Assembly: GCA_031553535.1 (NCBI GenBank) | Contig: JAVBLM010000017.1 | Span: 1 to 64,000 of the forward strand | Length of the DNA: 64,000 nt | Origin: JAIROC01 sp031553535 | GTDB lineage: Bacteria > Bacteroidota > Bacteroidia > Bacteroidales > WCHB1-69 | Direction: 5' to 3' | Shown here: positions 28,330-38,000 of the stretch, in pieces | Position numbering within the stretch: position 1 is the first letter of the stretch | How the letters are laid out: each line of letters begins with the position of its first letter | The notes under the pieces: model-generated | Told to the model about the DNA's origin: nothing | The model's input: only the letters and a program-made list of their open reading frames with translations | Database searches by the model: none | Program-made: the position numbers and the translations under genes

Positions 28330-28731
28330 ATGAGACTTATAAAGCAATTTTTTCTTTCTTTTGGATGGGGGATTATTATCTTAATACTGATCATAATTCC
28401 CGGGGATTTCATTCCGCATGTACATACCTTTTCAGAATGGCTGCAATGGGATAAAATTACCCATCTCATTCTATTTGGGACATTTAGTTTTACTATATTG
28501 ATAGGGTTTTCTAAATATCATCCTTCTGTTATTCGAAAAAAACATTATTTATTCGCATTTATTATTTCCGTTTTATATGGAGGATTAACAGAATGCCTGC
28601 AATATGTTTTGGATATGGGAAGAGACGGCAATGTATATGATTTTTATGCCAATATCGTAGGAGCATTTCTAGGATGCTTGTTATTCTTTTTATATAAAAA
28701 ACATACTATGAACAAAGTAAAAAGTAATTGA
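28330..28731 (+). CDS. VanZ-like membrane protein
   Basis: The ATG at 28330 gives a 133-residue protein with four TM helices and VanZ-family features: DKITHLILFGTFSF near the N-terminal half, LTECLQYV in the middle, and DFYANIVGAFLG. A longer in-frame extension from 28153 lacks family resemblance. VanZ relatives are linked to teicoplanin resistance in Gram-positives, but most act in unknown envelope roles. The gap before it (28073-28329) holds only the hairpin after the previous gene. Confidence 0.8.
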   Translation: MRLIKQFFLSFGWGIIILILIIIPGDFIPHVHTFSEWLQWDKITHLILFGTFSFTILIGFSKYHPSVIRKKHYLFAFIISVLYGGLTECLQYVLDMGRDGNVYDFYANIVGAFLGCLLFFLYKKHTMNKVKSN

Positions 28732-28886
28732 TATTAACATTGTATATGTTTTATAATCAAACAAATAAATTTAAGAAAAAAAAATGCGGTAAAATGCAAA
28801 AAGTAAAAATAATTTTACTTACTTTGTAGTTTCGTACAGTAACCAAGAGAACAAAACATAAGAATTTAATATACAACATTTTGATC

Positions 28887-30392
28887 ATGCAAAAACAAGT
28901 CGTAGGAAAAATTTCACAGATTATTGGCGCCGTTGTTGATGTCACTTTCGACAGCCAGGATAGTTTGCCTAAAATATATGATGCTTTGGAAGTGCATCGG
29001 GATAATGGCGAACTTGTTGTTTTCGAATGCCAGCAAGATATCGGAGAAAATACAGTTCGTTGTATTGCAATGGATTCTACAGATGGTTTGTACCGAGGTA
29101 TGGATGTTGTATGGACAGGAAAAATGATAAGTATGCCTGCTGCTAACATCAATGGCCGGTTATTGAACGTTATCGGAGACCCTATAGACGGATTAGGAGA
29201 GGTTATCACCGATCGTTATAAATCTATTCACTGTGCTCCCCCTACTTTCGAAGAACTTTCTACCAGTACGGAGATTCTTTTCACAGGAATTAAAGTAATC
29301 GACCTGATAGAACCTTATGTAAAAGGAGGAAAAATTGGGCTTTTTGGTGGAGCAGGTGTAGGAAAAACCGTTCTGATTATGGAGATGATAAACAATATCG
29401 CGAAAAAATATTCCGGAATGTCTGTTTTTGCAGGTGTCGGTGAACGTACCCGCGAAGGAAATGATTTGTTGCGCGAAATGATAGAGTCCGGCGTTATTCG
29501 TTATGGTAAGGAATTCGAAAAGAGCATGGAAGAAGGCGGTTGGGATCTATCGAAAGTAGATAAGAAAGAACTGGAGGATTCTCGTATCTCATTGGTGTTC
29601 GGACAAATGAATGAGCCCCCGGGAGCACGTGCACGTGTAGCATTATCCGGATTGACCGTAGCAGAATATTATCGTGACGGAGATGAACAAACAGGAGGAA
29701 GAGATATATTGTTCTTTATAGATAACATATTCCGTTTTACCCAGGCGGGATCGGAAGTTTCCGCACTTTTGGGACGTATGCCTTCGGCTGTGGGTTATCA
29801 ACCGACATTGGCTACGGAAATGGGGTTGATGCAGGAACGGATTACATCAACAAAACACGGTTCTATCACATCCGTACAGGCAATTTATGTCCCTGCCGAT
29901 GATTTAACCGACCCTGCTCCGGCTACAACATTCTCCCACTTGGATGCTACTACGGTATTAAGCCGTAAAATTTCTGCATTAGGTATTTATCCGGCTGTTG
30001 ACCCGTTAGACTCTACATCCCGGATACTTAGTCCTGATATTGTTGGAGAAGAACATTACAACACAGCACAACGCGTAAAAGAAACATTACAAAGATATAA
30101 TGAGCTGCAAGATATTATTGCCATCTTAGGAATCGATGAATTATCGGAAGAAGATAAACTGACCGTGCATCGCGCCCGTCGTGTACAACGATTTTTATCT
30201 CAGCCTTTCCATGTGGCAGAACAATTTACAGGGCTTAAAGGTGTGTTTGTTCCGATAGAAGAAACCATAAAAGGATTTAATATGATCTTAGATGGTGAAG
30301 TAGACCAATATCCGGAAGCAGCATTCAACCTTGTAGGTTCTATTGAAGAAGCTATCGAAAAAGGAAAGAAAATGCTTGCAGAAACCAATTAA
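28887..30392 (+). CDS. atpD: F1 ATP synthase beta subunit
   Basis: This 501-residue protein (ATG at 28887; a TTG two codons earlier is a less likely start) has the F1 beta layout: N-terminal beta barrel, Walker A GGAGVGKTVL, the catalytic Glu region GERTREGNDL, Walker B DILFFIDNIFRFTQAGSEV, and ALLGRMPSAVGYQPTLATEMG. It is the catalytic subunit of the membrane ATP synthase. atpC follows after 20 bp; the other subunits are not in this window, a split arrangement with separate atpD-atpC as seen in Bacteroidota. Confidence 0.98.
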   Translation: MQKQVVGKISQIIGAVVDVTFDSQDSLPKIYDALEVHRDNGELVVFECQQDIGENTVRCIAMDSTDGLYRGMDVVWTGKMISMPAANINGRLLNVIGDPIDGLGEVITDRYKSIHCAPPTFEELSTSTEILFTGIKVIDLIEPYVKGGKIGLFGGAGVGKTVLIMEMINNIAKKYSGMSVFAGVGERTREGNDLLREMIESGVIRYGKEFEKSMEEGGWDLSKVDKKELEDSRISLVFGQMNEPPGARARVALSGLTVAEYYRDGDEQTGGRDILFFIDNIFRFTQAGSEVSALLGRMPSAVGYQPTLATEMGLMQERITSTKHGSITSVQAIYVPADDLTDPAPATTFSHLDATTVLSRKISALGIYPAVDPLDSTSRILSPDIVGEEHYNTAQRVKETLQRYNELQDIIAILGIDELSEEDKLTVHRARRVQRFLSQPFHVAEQFTGLKGVFVPIEETIKGFNMILDGEVDQYPEAAFNLVGSIEEAIEKGKKMLAETN

Positions 30393-30412
30393 TCCTTCGA
30401 AATAATTAATGT

Positions 30413-30664
30413 ATGAATGTCGAAATTATAACGCCTGAAGACTTAGTTTATAAAGGAGAAGTATCATTGATACAACTACCCGGAATGGATGGATTATTCG
30501 AATTACTGGAGAACCATGCCCCGATGATAACCGTATTATCAAACGGAAATGTAAAGCTTGTCGAAAAAAACAACAATACTGTTTTCTTCACAATACAAGG
30601 CGGAGTAGTTGAAGTATTAAAAAACAAAGTCCTAGTTCTTGCTGAAGGTTGCAAACGCAAGTAG
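30413..30664 (+). CDS. atpC: F1 ATP synthase epsilon subunit
   Basis: This 83-residue protein carries the N-terminal beta-sandwich of epsilon (IITPEDLVYKGEVSLIQLPG, FELLENHAPMITVLSNG, FTIQGGVVEVLKNKV). The usual C-terminal helical hairpin is missing, as in other short Bacteroidota epsilon subunits. That removes the classic inhibitory helix. It is cotranscribed with atpD and followed by a terminator hairpin. Confidence 0.93.
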   Translation: MNVEIITPEDLVYKGEVSLIQLPGMDGLFELLENHAPMITVLSNGNVKLVEKNNNTVFFTIQGGVVEVLKNKVLVLAEGCKRK

Positions 30665-30684
30665 GACCGGTTTATAGATTAAAG

Positions 30685-30710
30685 AACCCTGTCTTTTTAA
30701 AGATGGGGTT
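30685..30710 (+). terminator. Terminator after atpC
   Basis: AACCC...GGGTT stem with an inner GTCTTT/AAAGAT pairing, followed by TTCTGTTTCTT. It lies 21 bp after the atpC stop. Confidence 0.7.
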
Positions 30711-30730
30711 TTCTGTTTCTTAGATCAACA

Positions 30731-30770
30731 AAAATAGCTGTTTCATCCTTAACAAATAAACAGCTATTTT
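30731..30770. terminator. Second hairpin after atpC
   Basis: A perfect 13-bp inverted repeat AAAATAGCTGTTT (30731-30743) with AAACAGCTATTTT (30758-30770). The arm ends supply short A and T runs, so it could act on either strand. Its role beside the stronger hairpin at 30685 is uncertain. Confidence 0.5.
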
Positions 30771-30917
30771 GGAAGGACAATTCTTGTGGGTCTTTAACAG
30801 ATTATGAATCTTGATTTTATTATTAATCATATGAGGTTTGTTAATAAAAATCATATAATTCTAAACTTTTATCTTTATTTTTCCGTTGAGACAGTATCTT
30901 TAACATAACAAATTAAA

Positions 30918-32318
30918 ATGAAAATTGAATTTATAGGCGCTATTGCGGAAGTTACAGGAAGTAAATTTCTAATTACTACAAAAAACAACAAAAAACTCCT
31001 TCTCGATTGCGGGATGTTTCAAGGGAAAGGGCTTGAAACAGATTCCATGAACCGGGACTTGGGCTTTGAACCTTCTGAAATTGATATCCTATTGCTATCT
31101 CATGCCCATATAGATCATTCCGGATTAATTCCTTATATCTGTAAAAAAGGATTTAAAGGAAAGATTTACTGTACACATGCAACACGTGATCTGTGCTCGA
31201 TAATGCTTCCCGATTCGGGAAATATCCAGGAAAGTGATACCGGCGATTTCAATAAAAAAAGGAGCAGAATAGGATTGCCTCCGGTAGAACCGATTTATAC
31301 TGCCCGCGATGCATTTGCTTCGCTTCGTTTCTTTGTCAGTATGCCTCTTGATCTGGAAATCACGATCGAAGAAGGAGTAAAGGTTATCTTTACCAACACA
31401 GGGCATATTCTGGGAGGATCGGCAGTAAACCTGACTATTACAGAAGACGGTGTGGAGAAACGCCTTTGCTATACCGGAGATATCGGAAGATATGACAAAC
31501 ATTTACTTATTGATCCGTCCCCATTTCCACAAGCAGATTATATTATTGCAGAATCAACCTACGGGGACCGGAAACATGAACCTGTCAACTCTGCAGAAGA
31601 AAAACTGGCTTTGATTGTACAGGATACATGTGTAAAGAAATTGGGAAAGTTACTTATCCCTTCCTTTGCTATCGGCAGGTGTCAAGAGATCATCTACACC
31701 CTGAATAATCTTAAAAAAGCAAAGAGATTGCCTGATGTCCCTATTTTTGTTGACAGCCCGTTAGCGGTATCTGCTACGGATATTTTCCGCTTGCATACGG
31801 AATGTTTTAAAGAGGATGTCTTAGATATTATCCGCACTCAAAAAGATCCTTTCGGTTTCGATAATTTACATTATATCCGTACGGTAGAAGATTCGAAGAA
31901 GCTCAATACTTATAATCGCCCATGCATTATTATTTCTGCATCGGGGATGATGGAAGCAGGACGTATCAAGCATCATCTTGCAAATAATATTGAAGACAAG
32001 AAAACAACAATTCTGGTTGTAGGGTATTGTGCCCCGAGAACATTGGGAAGAAAAATTGTCGACGGAGAAAAAATAGTATCTATATACGGAAATAAATATA
32101 AAGTAAACGCCGACATAGAAGAGATTGATGCTTTATCCGGACATGGCGACTATGAAGAGATGTACAGATATTTGAGCTGTCAGGATAAGACAAAAGTAAA
32201 GGAAATGTTCCTTGTACATGGGGAAGTCCCCGCACAGCAGGTATACAAAAAATATCTGACCGATAACGGATTTGGAAATGTTTCCATTCCTACAAAAAGA
32301 GAAATAGTAGAATTATAA
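30918..32318 (+). CDS. Metallo-beta-lactamase/beta-CASP ribonuclease-like protein
   Basis: A 466-residue protein with the MBL metal motifs LSHAHIDHSG (HxHxDH), GHILGGSAV and YTGDIGRYD, followed by a beta-CASP insert (ESTYGDR, PSFAIGRCQEI, SASGMMEAGRIKHHL) and LSGHGDYEEM. Members of this family are exo/endoribonucleases related to CPSF-73/YsgK-type RNA-processing enzymes. It is predicted cytosolic and monocistronic: a ~250-bp gap separates it from the atpC terminators. Confidence 0.9.
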   Translation: MKIEFIGAIAEVTGSKFLITTKNNKKLLLDCGMFQGKGLETDSMNRDLGFEPSEIDILLLSHAHIDHSGLIPYICKKGFKGKIYCTHATRDLCSIMLPDSGNIQESDTGDFNKKRSRIGLPPVEPIYTARDAFASLRFFVSMPLDLEITIEEGVKVIFTNTGHILGGSAVNLTITEDGVEKRLCYTGDIGRYDKHLLIDPSPFPQADYIIAESTYGDRKHEPVNSAEEKLALIVQDTCVKKLGKLLIPSFAIGRCQEIIYTLNNLKKAKRLPDVPIFVDSPLAVSATDIFRLHTECFKEDVLDIIRTQKDPFGFDNLHYIRTVEDSKKLNTYNRPCIIISASGMMEAGRIKHHLANNIEDKKTTILVVGYCAPRTLGRKIVDGEKIVSIYGNKYKVNADIEEIDALSGHGDYEEMYRYLSCQDKTKVKEMFLVHGEVPAQQVYKKYLTDNGFGNVSIPTKREIVEL

Positions 32319-32450
32319 TTTATTGAATATCGAGAAGTCGTGCAAACGATGGTTGGGAAACTACGCACAGCGACTATTTTGAATTCATCTTCAACTGTCT
32401 TTAATTATTCCTCTCTATCGGACAACAAACAAGATACAGTTAAATAAAAA

Positions 32451-32478
32451 GCCGGTGAAACCTTATAATTTCACCGGC
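32451..32478 (-). terminator. Terminator apparently orphaned from the OmpA-family gene
   Basis: GCCGGTGAAA (32451-32460) pairs with TTTCACCGGC (32469-32478), followed on the minus strand by TTTTTATTT. It is a strong minus-strand terminator, but the nearest minus-strand gene end is at 33395. The 888-bp inserted segment lies exactly between them. Confidence 0.85.
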
Positions 32479-32620
32479 CTATGACTATAAATAACGTGAG
32501 TTCGGAATCGAGAACAATCATCCGTACATTATCCGGATTAATTAAATTGGTAAATTGGGTGTAGAATTGGTAATGCTCTTCATTATAAAGAGGGTTGGGA
32601 TTTATTCGTTTTATTTTCAT
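32471..32620 (-). pseudogene. N-terminal fragment of a DUF6261-like gene
   Basis: The minus strand reads MKIKRINPNPLYNEEHYQFY followed by TQFTNLINPDNVRMIVL, then runs into the left inverted repeat (DSELTLF..) and stops at 32471 inside the terminator. The LxNxEHxQFxTxF pattern recalls the N-terminus of DUF6261 proteins of Bacteroidales. The usual ~240-residue body is missing. The same PLYNEEH coding sequence recurs at 63684-63705. Family call from memory of the motif. Confidence 0.55.
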
Positions 32621-32694
32621 GATAAATAGTTTTATATAATTAATAAAAAATAAATTACAGCATAAAGAAAAAGGGAAAGCGCGGAATGTACCGG

Positions 32695-32988
32695 CAGCCC
32701 GGATTCCGCGATTCTACCTTGTTCCTTGACGTCAGGCAGCCCAGATTCCGTGATTCTACCCTGTCCCTCCACGTCAGGCAGCCTAGATTCCGTGATTCTA
32801 CCCTGTCCCTCGACGTCAGGCAGCCTAGATTCCGTGATTCTACCCTGTCCCTCGACGTCGGACAGCCTAGATTCCGTGATTCTACCCTGTCCCTCGACGT
32901 CAGACAGCCTAGATTCCGTGATTCTACCCTGTCCCTCGGCGTGGGGCAGCCTGGATTCCATGAGTCTTCCTTGTCTCTGTTGGCGTAA
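32695..32988. repeat. Tandem array, seven units of exactly 42 bp
   Basis: Units begin CAGCCTAGATTCCGTGATTC and continue with ACCCTGTCCCTCGACGTCAGG. Starts fall at 32695, 32737, 32779, 32821, 32863, 32905 and 32947, always 42 bp apart. The central units are nearly identical and the outer ones diverged. Because 42 is a multiple of three and the unit lacks stops, open frames appear on both strands (14-residue repeats); I treat these as by-products. The same unit recurs at 63724 onward. Confidence 0.95.
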
Positions 32989-33224
32989 AGCTGCACCAAA
33001 AGGAAATATATATGTTCAGAAGGTGGCCCGGCCTCATTTGTTCTATCAATACCGGCTCCCGGATTCCCAGGGGTATAGCATTTTGTCCGGTTGTATATAA
33101 ATAAAAAATTCCTGTAAGGAAAGGAATGAATACCTTCTTTCATTCTTTTCTCAAAGACCGGAAGATGATGTTGCCTGTTTTGCGGTATCATATAGGGGTC
33201 CATTTTAAAATCTTTTCAAGATAA

Positions 33225-33294
33225 ACTACCTCGCAGCAGAGCTGACGAGGTAGTCAGTTGAATATTTTATTTGTTTTACCGAAGCAAAGCTTCG
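33225..33294. other. Two strong hairpins near the right end of the element
   Basis: ACTACCTCG (33225-33233) pairs with CGAGGTAGT (33246-33254), extended inward by CAGC/GCTG. CGAAGC-AAA-GCTTCG follows at 33280-33294. The rest of 32989-33394 shows no gene. Confidence 0.7.
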
Positions 33295-33394
33295 AGGAAT
33301 TAAAACCTTTAAGTTATTAAATCATGTAAATCATTTCGATATTGTTTAAACAAACTAAATTTTGATTCCGAACTCACGTTATAAATAGAAATCT

Positions 33395-34903
33395 TTATTT
33401 ATCTATTATTACAACTACCCTACGATTCTTCATTTTCCCTTCCGGAGTATCGTTGGTGGCTACGGGGTTTACTTCCCCTTTGGAGACAGTCCGGATACGA
33501 CTGGCATTAATACCGTGACTTATCATGTACTGTTTTACTGCTTCAGCACGTTGAAGGCCTACTTTCAAGTTTATTTCTTCTGTGCCTGTGTTACAAGTAT
33601 ATCCTTCCAGAAGAATCTTCACATCAGGATATTTCTTCAGGTCTGCAACTTGTTTATCTGCAAGCTGTTTTTGTGCTTCTGTTAATCCGATAACACCATT
33701 TTCGTAATTGTCGATGGTTACAGTTGTAAATGCAGATTGCGTTGTAGAAACAGGTTGAGCAACAGCAGTTTGTGTTTGAACAGGCTTTGTAACCGGTTGT
33801 GTCACTGTAACTGATTCCTGAACGGTCTTATTTTCAGTCTGTTGTTCCTGAACTTGTTCCTCTATCAGTTTCTCCAGTTTAACAGGTTCTGTTATAGTCT
33901 CTGTTACTATAGCAACTATCACTTCTTCTTTCTTTTTCTTCTTATCCGCTTTAACTTCCTTATCGGCTTTGTCTTTTTTCCCTGCCTCTTTTCCACAGTC
34001 GAAAGCAAATTTCACCTTCAGTCCCAAAGATGCAGGATGTATTTTGGAAACACTCGCTTGGTTATTACTACCATATGTGGAATTAATAACGCTATTGTTC
34101 TGCAATGTAGTGGCCGCCGGATTATTCGGATCGGAAGCAACGGTAGCAAGAGGTTGTGTGGGAGATTCTTTCTGGATATTCAAGAAGCCATAGTCAAAGT
34201 ATACACCTGTATATATGGAGAATATAGGGCATACCCGCCATTTTCCTCCCAGTTCTACGGAAGCCATACAGCTGAGCTTGGTTTCAAACTCTTTCTTATC
34301 ATATGATTTATCGAATATTCCATATCCCATATCGGTATAATCGGTTAAATTGGTAGGGTCGTCTCCTCCCCAGGTAGTATTGTCAAAAGGAAAGAAAGCA
34401 GATGTAGTCAATTGATTATCTCCAATCTTATAGGTGGCTTTAACCGGTATTCCCAACTTTGCTCCGAAGGCAACATAAAACTTATGTTTCCCACTGGTTT
34501 GGTATTGGGCCATAAGAGGGATATTTACATAGTAAGCACTTTGCTTTTCTTTGTAGGCATCGAAGCCATATCCGAAAACATGATCTTCGTTGAGATAGGA
34601 ATCAGCAGCAGCCACGTCGTAGCTGGCGTTAAATCCGTCAGGAAAAGTTGCCGAAGCGTTATAGCAGGAAAATTCCGCCCCTATTCCCAAACTCCAGTTA
34701 CGGGTGAAGAAATATGCATAACTCAAGCCAGCATTACCGCCAAAACCATTCTTTTGCGTACCCATATCCATTTTATAATATAGTGTAGACCATCCGCCTG
34801 CCCCATAAATACTAATTTCGTGCTTCTTTTGCTCTTGGGCAAACCCTGTGATTGTTAATGCTATCATGGCAAATAACATGAGACTTATCCTAGTACTTTT
34901 CAT
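33395..34903 (-). CDS. OmpA-family outer-membrane protein with N-terminal barrel
   Basis: The ATG at 34903 (MKSTRISLMLFAMIALTITGFAQ) gives a 502-residue protein with a clean signal peptide; a start at 34945 would add 14 residues. Residues ~25-320 look like an OmpX/outer-membrane beta-barrel (alternating aromatic strands, GAGGWSTLYYKMDMG at the start). A Lys-rich then Gln/Thr/Val-rich linker (~325-400) precedes an OmpA peptidoglycan-binding domain (~400-500; GYTCNTGTEEINLKVGLQRA, NRRVVVII). It would tie the outer membrane to the wall. Its transcript now runs into the inserted element, because its probable terminator is at 32451-32478. Confidence 0.88.
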   Translation of the reverse strand: MKSTRISLMLFAMIALTITGFAQEQKKHEISIYGAGGWSTLYYKMDMGTQKNGFGGNAGLSYAYFFTRNWSLGIGAEFSCYNASATFPDGFNASYDVAAADSYLNEDHVFGYGFDAYKEKQSAYYVNIPLMAQYQTSGKHKFYVAFGAKLGIPVKATYKIGDNQLTTSAFFPFDNTTWGGDDPTNLTDYTDMGYGIFDKSYDKKEFETKLSCMASVELGGKWRVCPIFSIYTGVYFDYGFLNIQKESPTQPLATVASDPNNPAATTLQNNSVINSTYGSNNQASVSKIHPASLGLKVKFAFDCGKEAGKKDKADKEVKADKKKKKEEVIVAIVTETITEPVKLEKLIEEQVQEQQTENKTVQESVTVTQPVTKPVQTQTAVAQPVSTTQSAFTTVTIDNYENGVIGLTEAQKQLADKQVADLKKYPDVKILLEGYTCNTGTEEINLKVGLQRAEAVKQYMISHGINASRIRTVSKGEVNPVATNDTPEGKMKNRRVVVIIDK

Positions 34904-35084
34904 GTTTAATTGTATTATCTTGTTTCTAAATATTCTTGTTTTCATTTGATTACCATTTTTATAAGGTAAGAATATTCAACAGGTGCTTTTTTTGCCCCCT
35001 ATCCCCTGAAGGGGGAATGCAATAAATTAGCACTTTGTGAAAGTAGGGGTAAATAAATACCTGTTGAATATCCTCATTCTCTTT

Positions 35085-38000
35085 TTATTGAACAATCACT
35101 TTCATTCTACCTTTTATTTCTCCTCTTGTTGTTAAACTAATAATATAGCTTCCCGGATTTTGCGGCATTTCTACCTGTAAAGAAGCATCCGGGTTTTGTA
35201 TACTAATGAGACGTCCTTCTATATCATAAATAGACACCACGATGTCTTCAAATTCTTCATTTGTTAGTGATGTTTCAATCGTTGCAAAAGATGATGTTTG
35301 AGAAGGGTTCGGGAAGATCGACATCTTCAGACTCTTGCTATTCATTAAAATAGGACATAACGGAACATTTGTAAATGCCTTTCCATTCTGATCTGTACCT
35401 GATACTACAGCATGGTAATATCCTCCTTCGGAAGGCCTGATATTGTTTTTGGTTTCTCCCTGAAGCAATGTATTATCCTTATACCATTTAAAGGAAGTGA
35501 ATTGATATCCGCCATTATTTACAGGATTATTGATCACAGAAAGGGAGTTTCCGATCCGTTCCTTGTAGAACTCGGTTCCAAACGGGATTACAACATTTAC
35601 AGTATAAGTTTTATGATGGTTTCCATCGGCAGAAGTTACTTCTATCAAAAGGGTTTGTATCCCCGGTTCAAGGAAAGTAAATGTCTGCGAATTTCCACTT
35701 ACACCATTCATGGTTACTGTTCCTGACTGAGCCGGAGTAGCCGTAATAGTAGAGGAATTATCTCCACAAGAAAGAGTAAGGGTATAATCCAGCATATCAG
35801 AATCGAATGCAGGAGATAACACACCCGTGCTGGCAGTAAGTCCATCCAGGTATGCATCGGAAGAGGAAAGAATGGTTACCGTAACCATCGCCGTATCGCT
35901 ACAGCCGGAAGCATTAACTCCAACAATATAATATTGATTTACACCCTCGGTAGATACAATATTTCCGACAGAGTTGAAATTGTTGTCATAATAAGTAAAA
36001 CTTGTGATGCCTGCAATAGAGCCTGACTTAAGCGTCAAAGCAGACAAATCAACCGTTGCGGGAACATATACCGTGTCGGGGTCTGCAAAGCTGAACTCCG
36101 GCTTGGCAAGAATAGTCACATTGGTAACAGATGATGTATCCATACATCCGCCTGCATTGCTGACAACTACTTTCACTGTTCCTATTGTGGTACCGTTCCA
36201 TTGGATAGAAGCAATATTGGTATTTCCACCTGCAATAACAGTACCTTCTTCCACAATCCATTCATAGAAAGCCACACCGGAGATGGTTGTATATTCTTCT
36301 ACACTGCCGGCACACACTGATGCAGCGCCTGTGATAGCAGGAGTAGTATGATCGTCAATAATAATATTAACTAACAATGATGTGTCGGTACAACCATTTG
36401 TATTGGTAACAGCTACCTCGATTGTTCCGCTGCCTGCTGTACCCCAATCGATCGTTACCATATCGGTTGGTCCGCCTGAAGTTATCAGACCTCCGGTTAC
36501 AATCCATTCGTAAGAAATCATATCGGAAGCAGTAGAGTAAATCTCGGTTGAGTTGGTACATACTGTTTTGTTACCGGTAATATCCGGTGAAGGAAGCGCA
36601 TTGATAGTTACCTCGATTGTATCCGAACCGAAACAGTTACCATTGCTATATGTTACGATAACTTCTCCCGTACCGGCAGCTGTCCAATCCACGGTAATAC
36701 TGTTGCTATTATGACCTGTGGCGATGGTTCCTCCGGTTACCGTCCATGCATAATTACTTTTGCCAGATTCTGTACCATATGTTTCCGTTGTGTTTTCACA
36801 TACGGACAACGTACCTGTAATTACAGGTTCCGGCAAGGGGTTAACAACCAATGTATCATATACGGCAAGCAGTGTAAGATCACTCACACATCCTGTCATC
36901 GTATTTTCTATGGACAACAATTGAGAGATAGTAGTCACTATAGGTTGAACCGGAATGGTATAGCTTGTAGCAGGTGTTGGAGATTCCAATTCTTCCACTG
37001 TACCCCACGTTGCTCCATTATCCGTAGATAGCCGGTAAGTTACTTTGTTCCCGTTATTGGTTACGTTACTGAAAATAAAGTTAGCCGATTCGCCGACGCA
37101 AATGGTATCTTTATCCAAAGCAAGGTTAGCGGTTGGTAATTGGTTCACTGTAATGGTATCATAGATTCCTAATCCTGAAACGTCATAACTACATCCTGTT
37201 AATGTGTTTCCCACAAGTAATAACTGTGCAACGGCATTGGAAGTAGGAGCAATTTTCAATATATCGGATGATGTTAAGATAATATTAGCTCCTATCGGAA
37301 CATTATTACCTGAAAGAAATGTAAAAGTCAATGTATCTGCTCCGTTGGTCACCGTTCCGATAGTTATGGTTACGGTATCCCCGGTACATATTTCTGTTGT
37401 AGAGAAAGAAAGATTACCGGTAGGAAGACCCACAAGGTCAACTGTTCCTTTAATCGAATCACCCCATGTTATGGCTCTATCGGCTGCATCTACAATATAG
37501 ATATTATAGCCAACGCCTGTATGTGGATTTATGGATTTACTTGCCAATGTAAAATACGAGGTTGCATCCGTTAATGGGAATCCTGTTAGAGGATGGCCAA
37601 AATAGCCTTTCCCGGTCACGTTATCGATAGACATTGGAGCAAAGGTACCGGTAGCCGTACCATCCAAACTGTATTTTAATTCCAGTGAGTCGGCAAGTGC
37701 CGGATTGAGAAGCTCTACGCATACCAAAGCATCTTCTCCTGCTTTACAATTGGCAACGACAGAAACAGAAAAAGGAACTTCGGTACATGTGACCTCTGCC
37801 CCCGAAGCCAAGTCCGTGTTAAGTACAGGTTCAGGCAGTGCCGTTACGGATACTGTGATGTTTTGTAAATCAGTACTTGTATTTACGCATCCTGTTACCG
37901 TATTTTCCAAGCTCATCACTCTGGCCATATAACTGCCTAGCGCCAAGGGCCCAAAGGTAATTGTGTAGGATGATTCTCCGGGTTCCCCTTCAAGTGTTTG

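Larger units (their letters stand above)
32493..33380. mobile_element. 888-bp non-autonomous transposon-like element carrying a 42-bp repeat array
   Basis: The ends are perfect 17-bp inverted repeats: AACGTGAGTTCGGAATC at 32493-32509 and its complement at 33364-33380. Each end is flanked by the same 6-bp direct repeat ATAAAT (32487-32492 and 33381-33386), the expected target-site duplication. There is no transposase frame inside. The contents are the DUF6261-like N-terminal fragment, the seven-unit 42-bp array, ~200 bp of non-coding DNA and two strong hairpins. The element sits 14 bp from the stop codon of the OmpA-family gene and separates it from its terminator. Confidence 0.75.

Noticed and set aside
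32686..33100. Open frames with 14-residue repeats on both strands over the 42-bp array
   Set aside because: A 42-bp stop-free unit opens several frames at once. No signal peptide, domain or conserved start is seen, and variation between units shows no clear synonymous bias.
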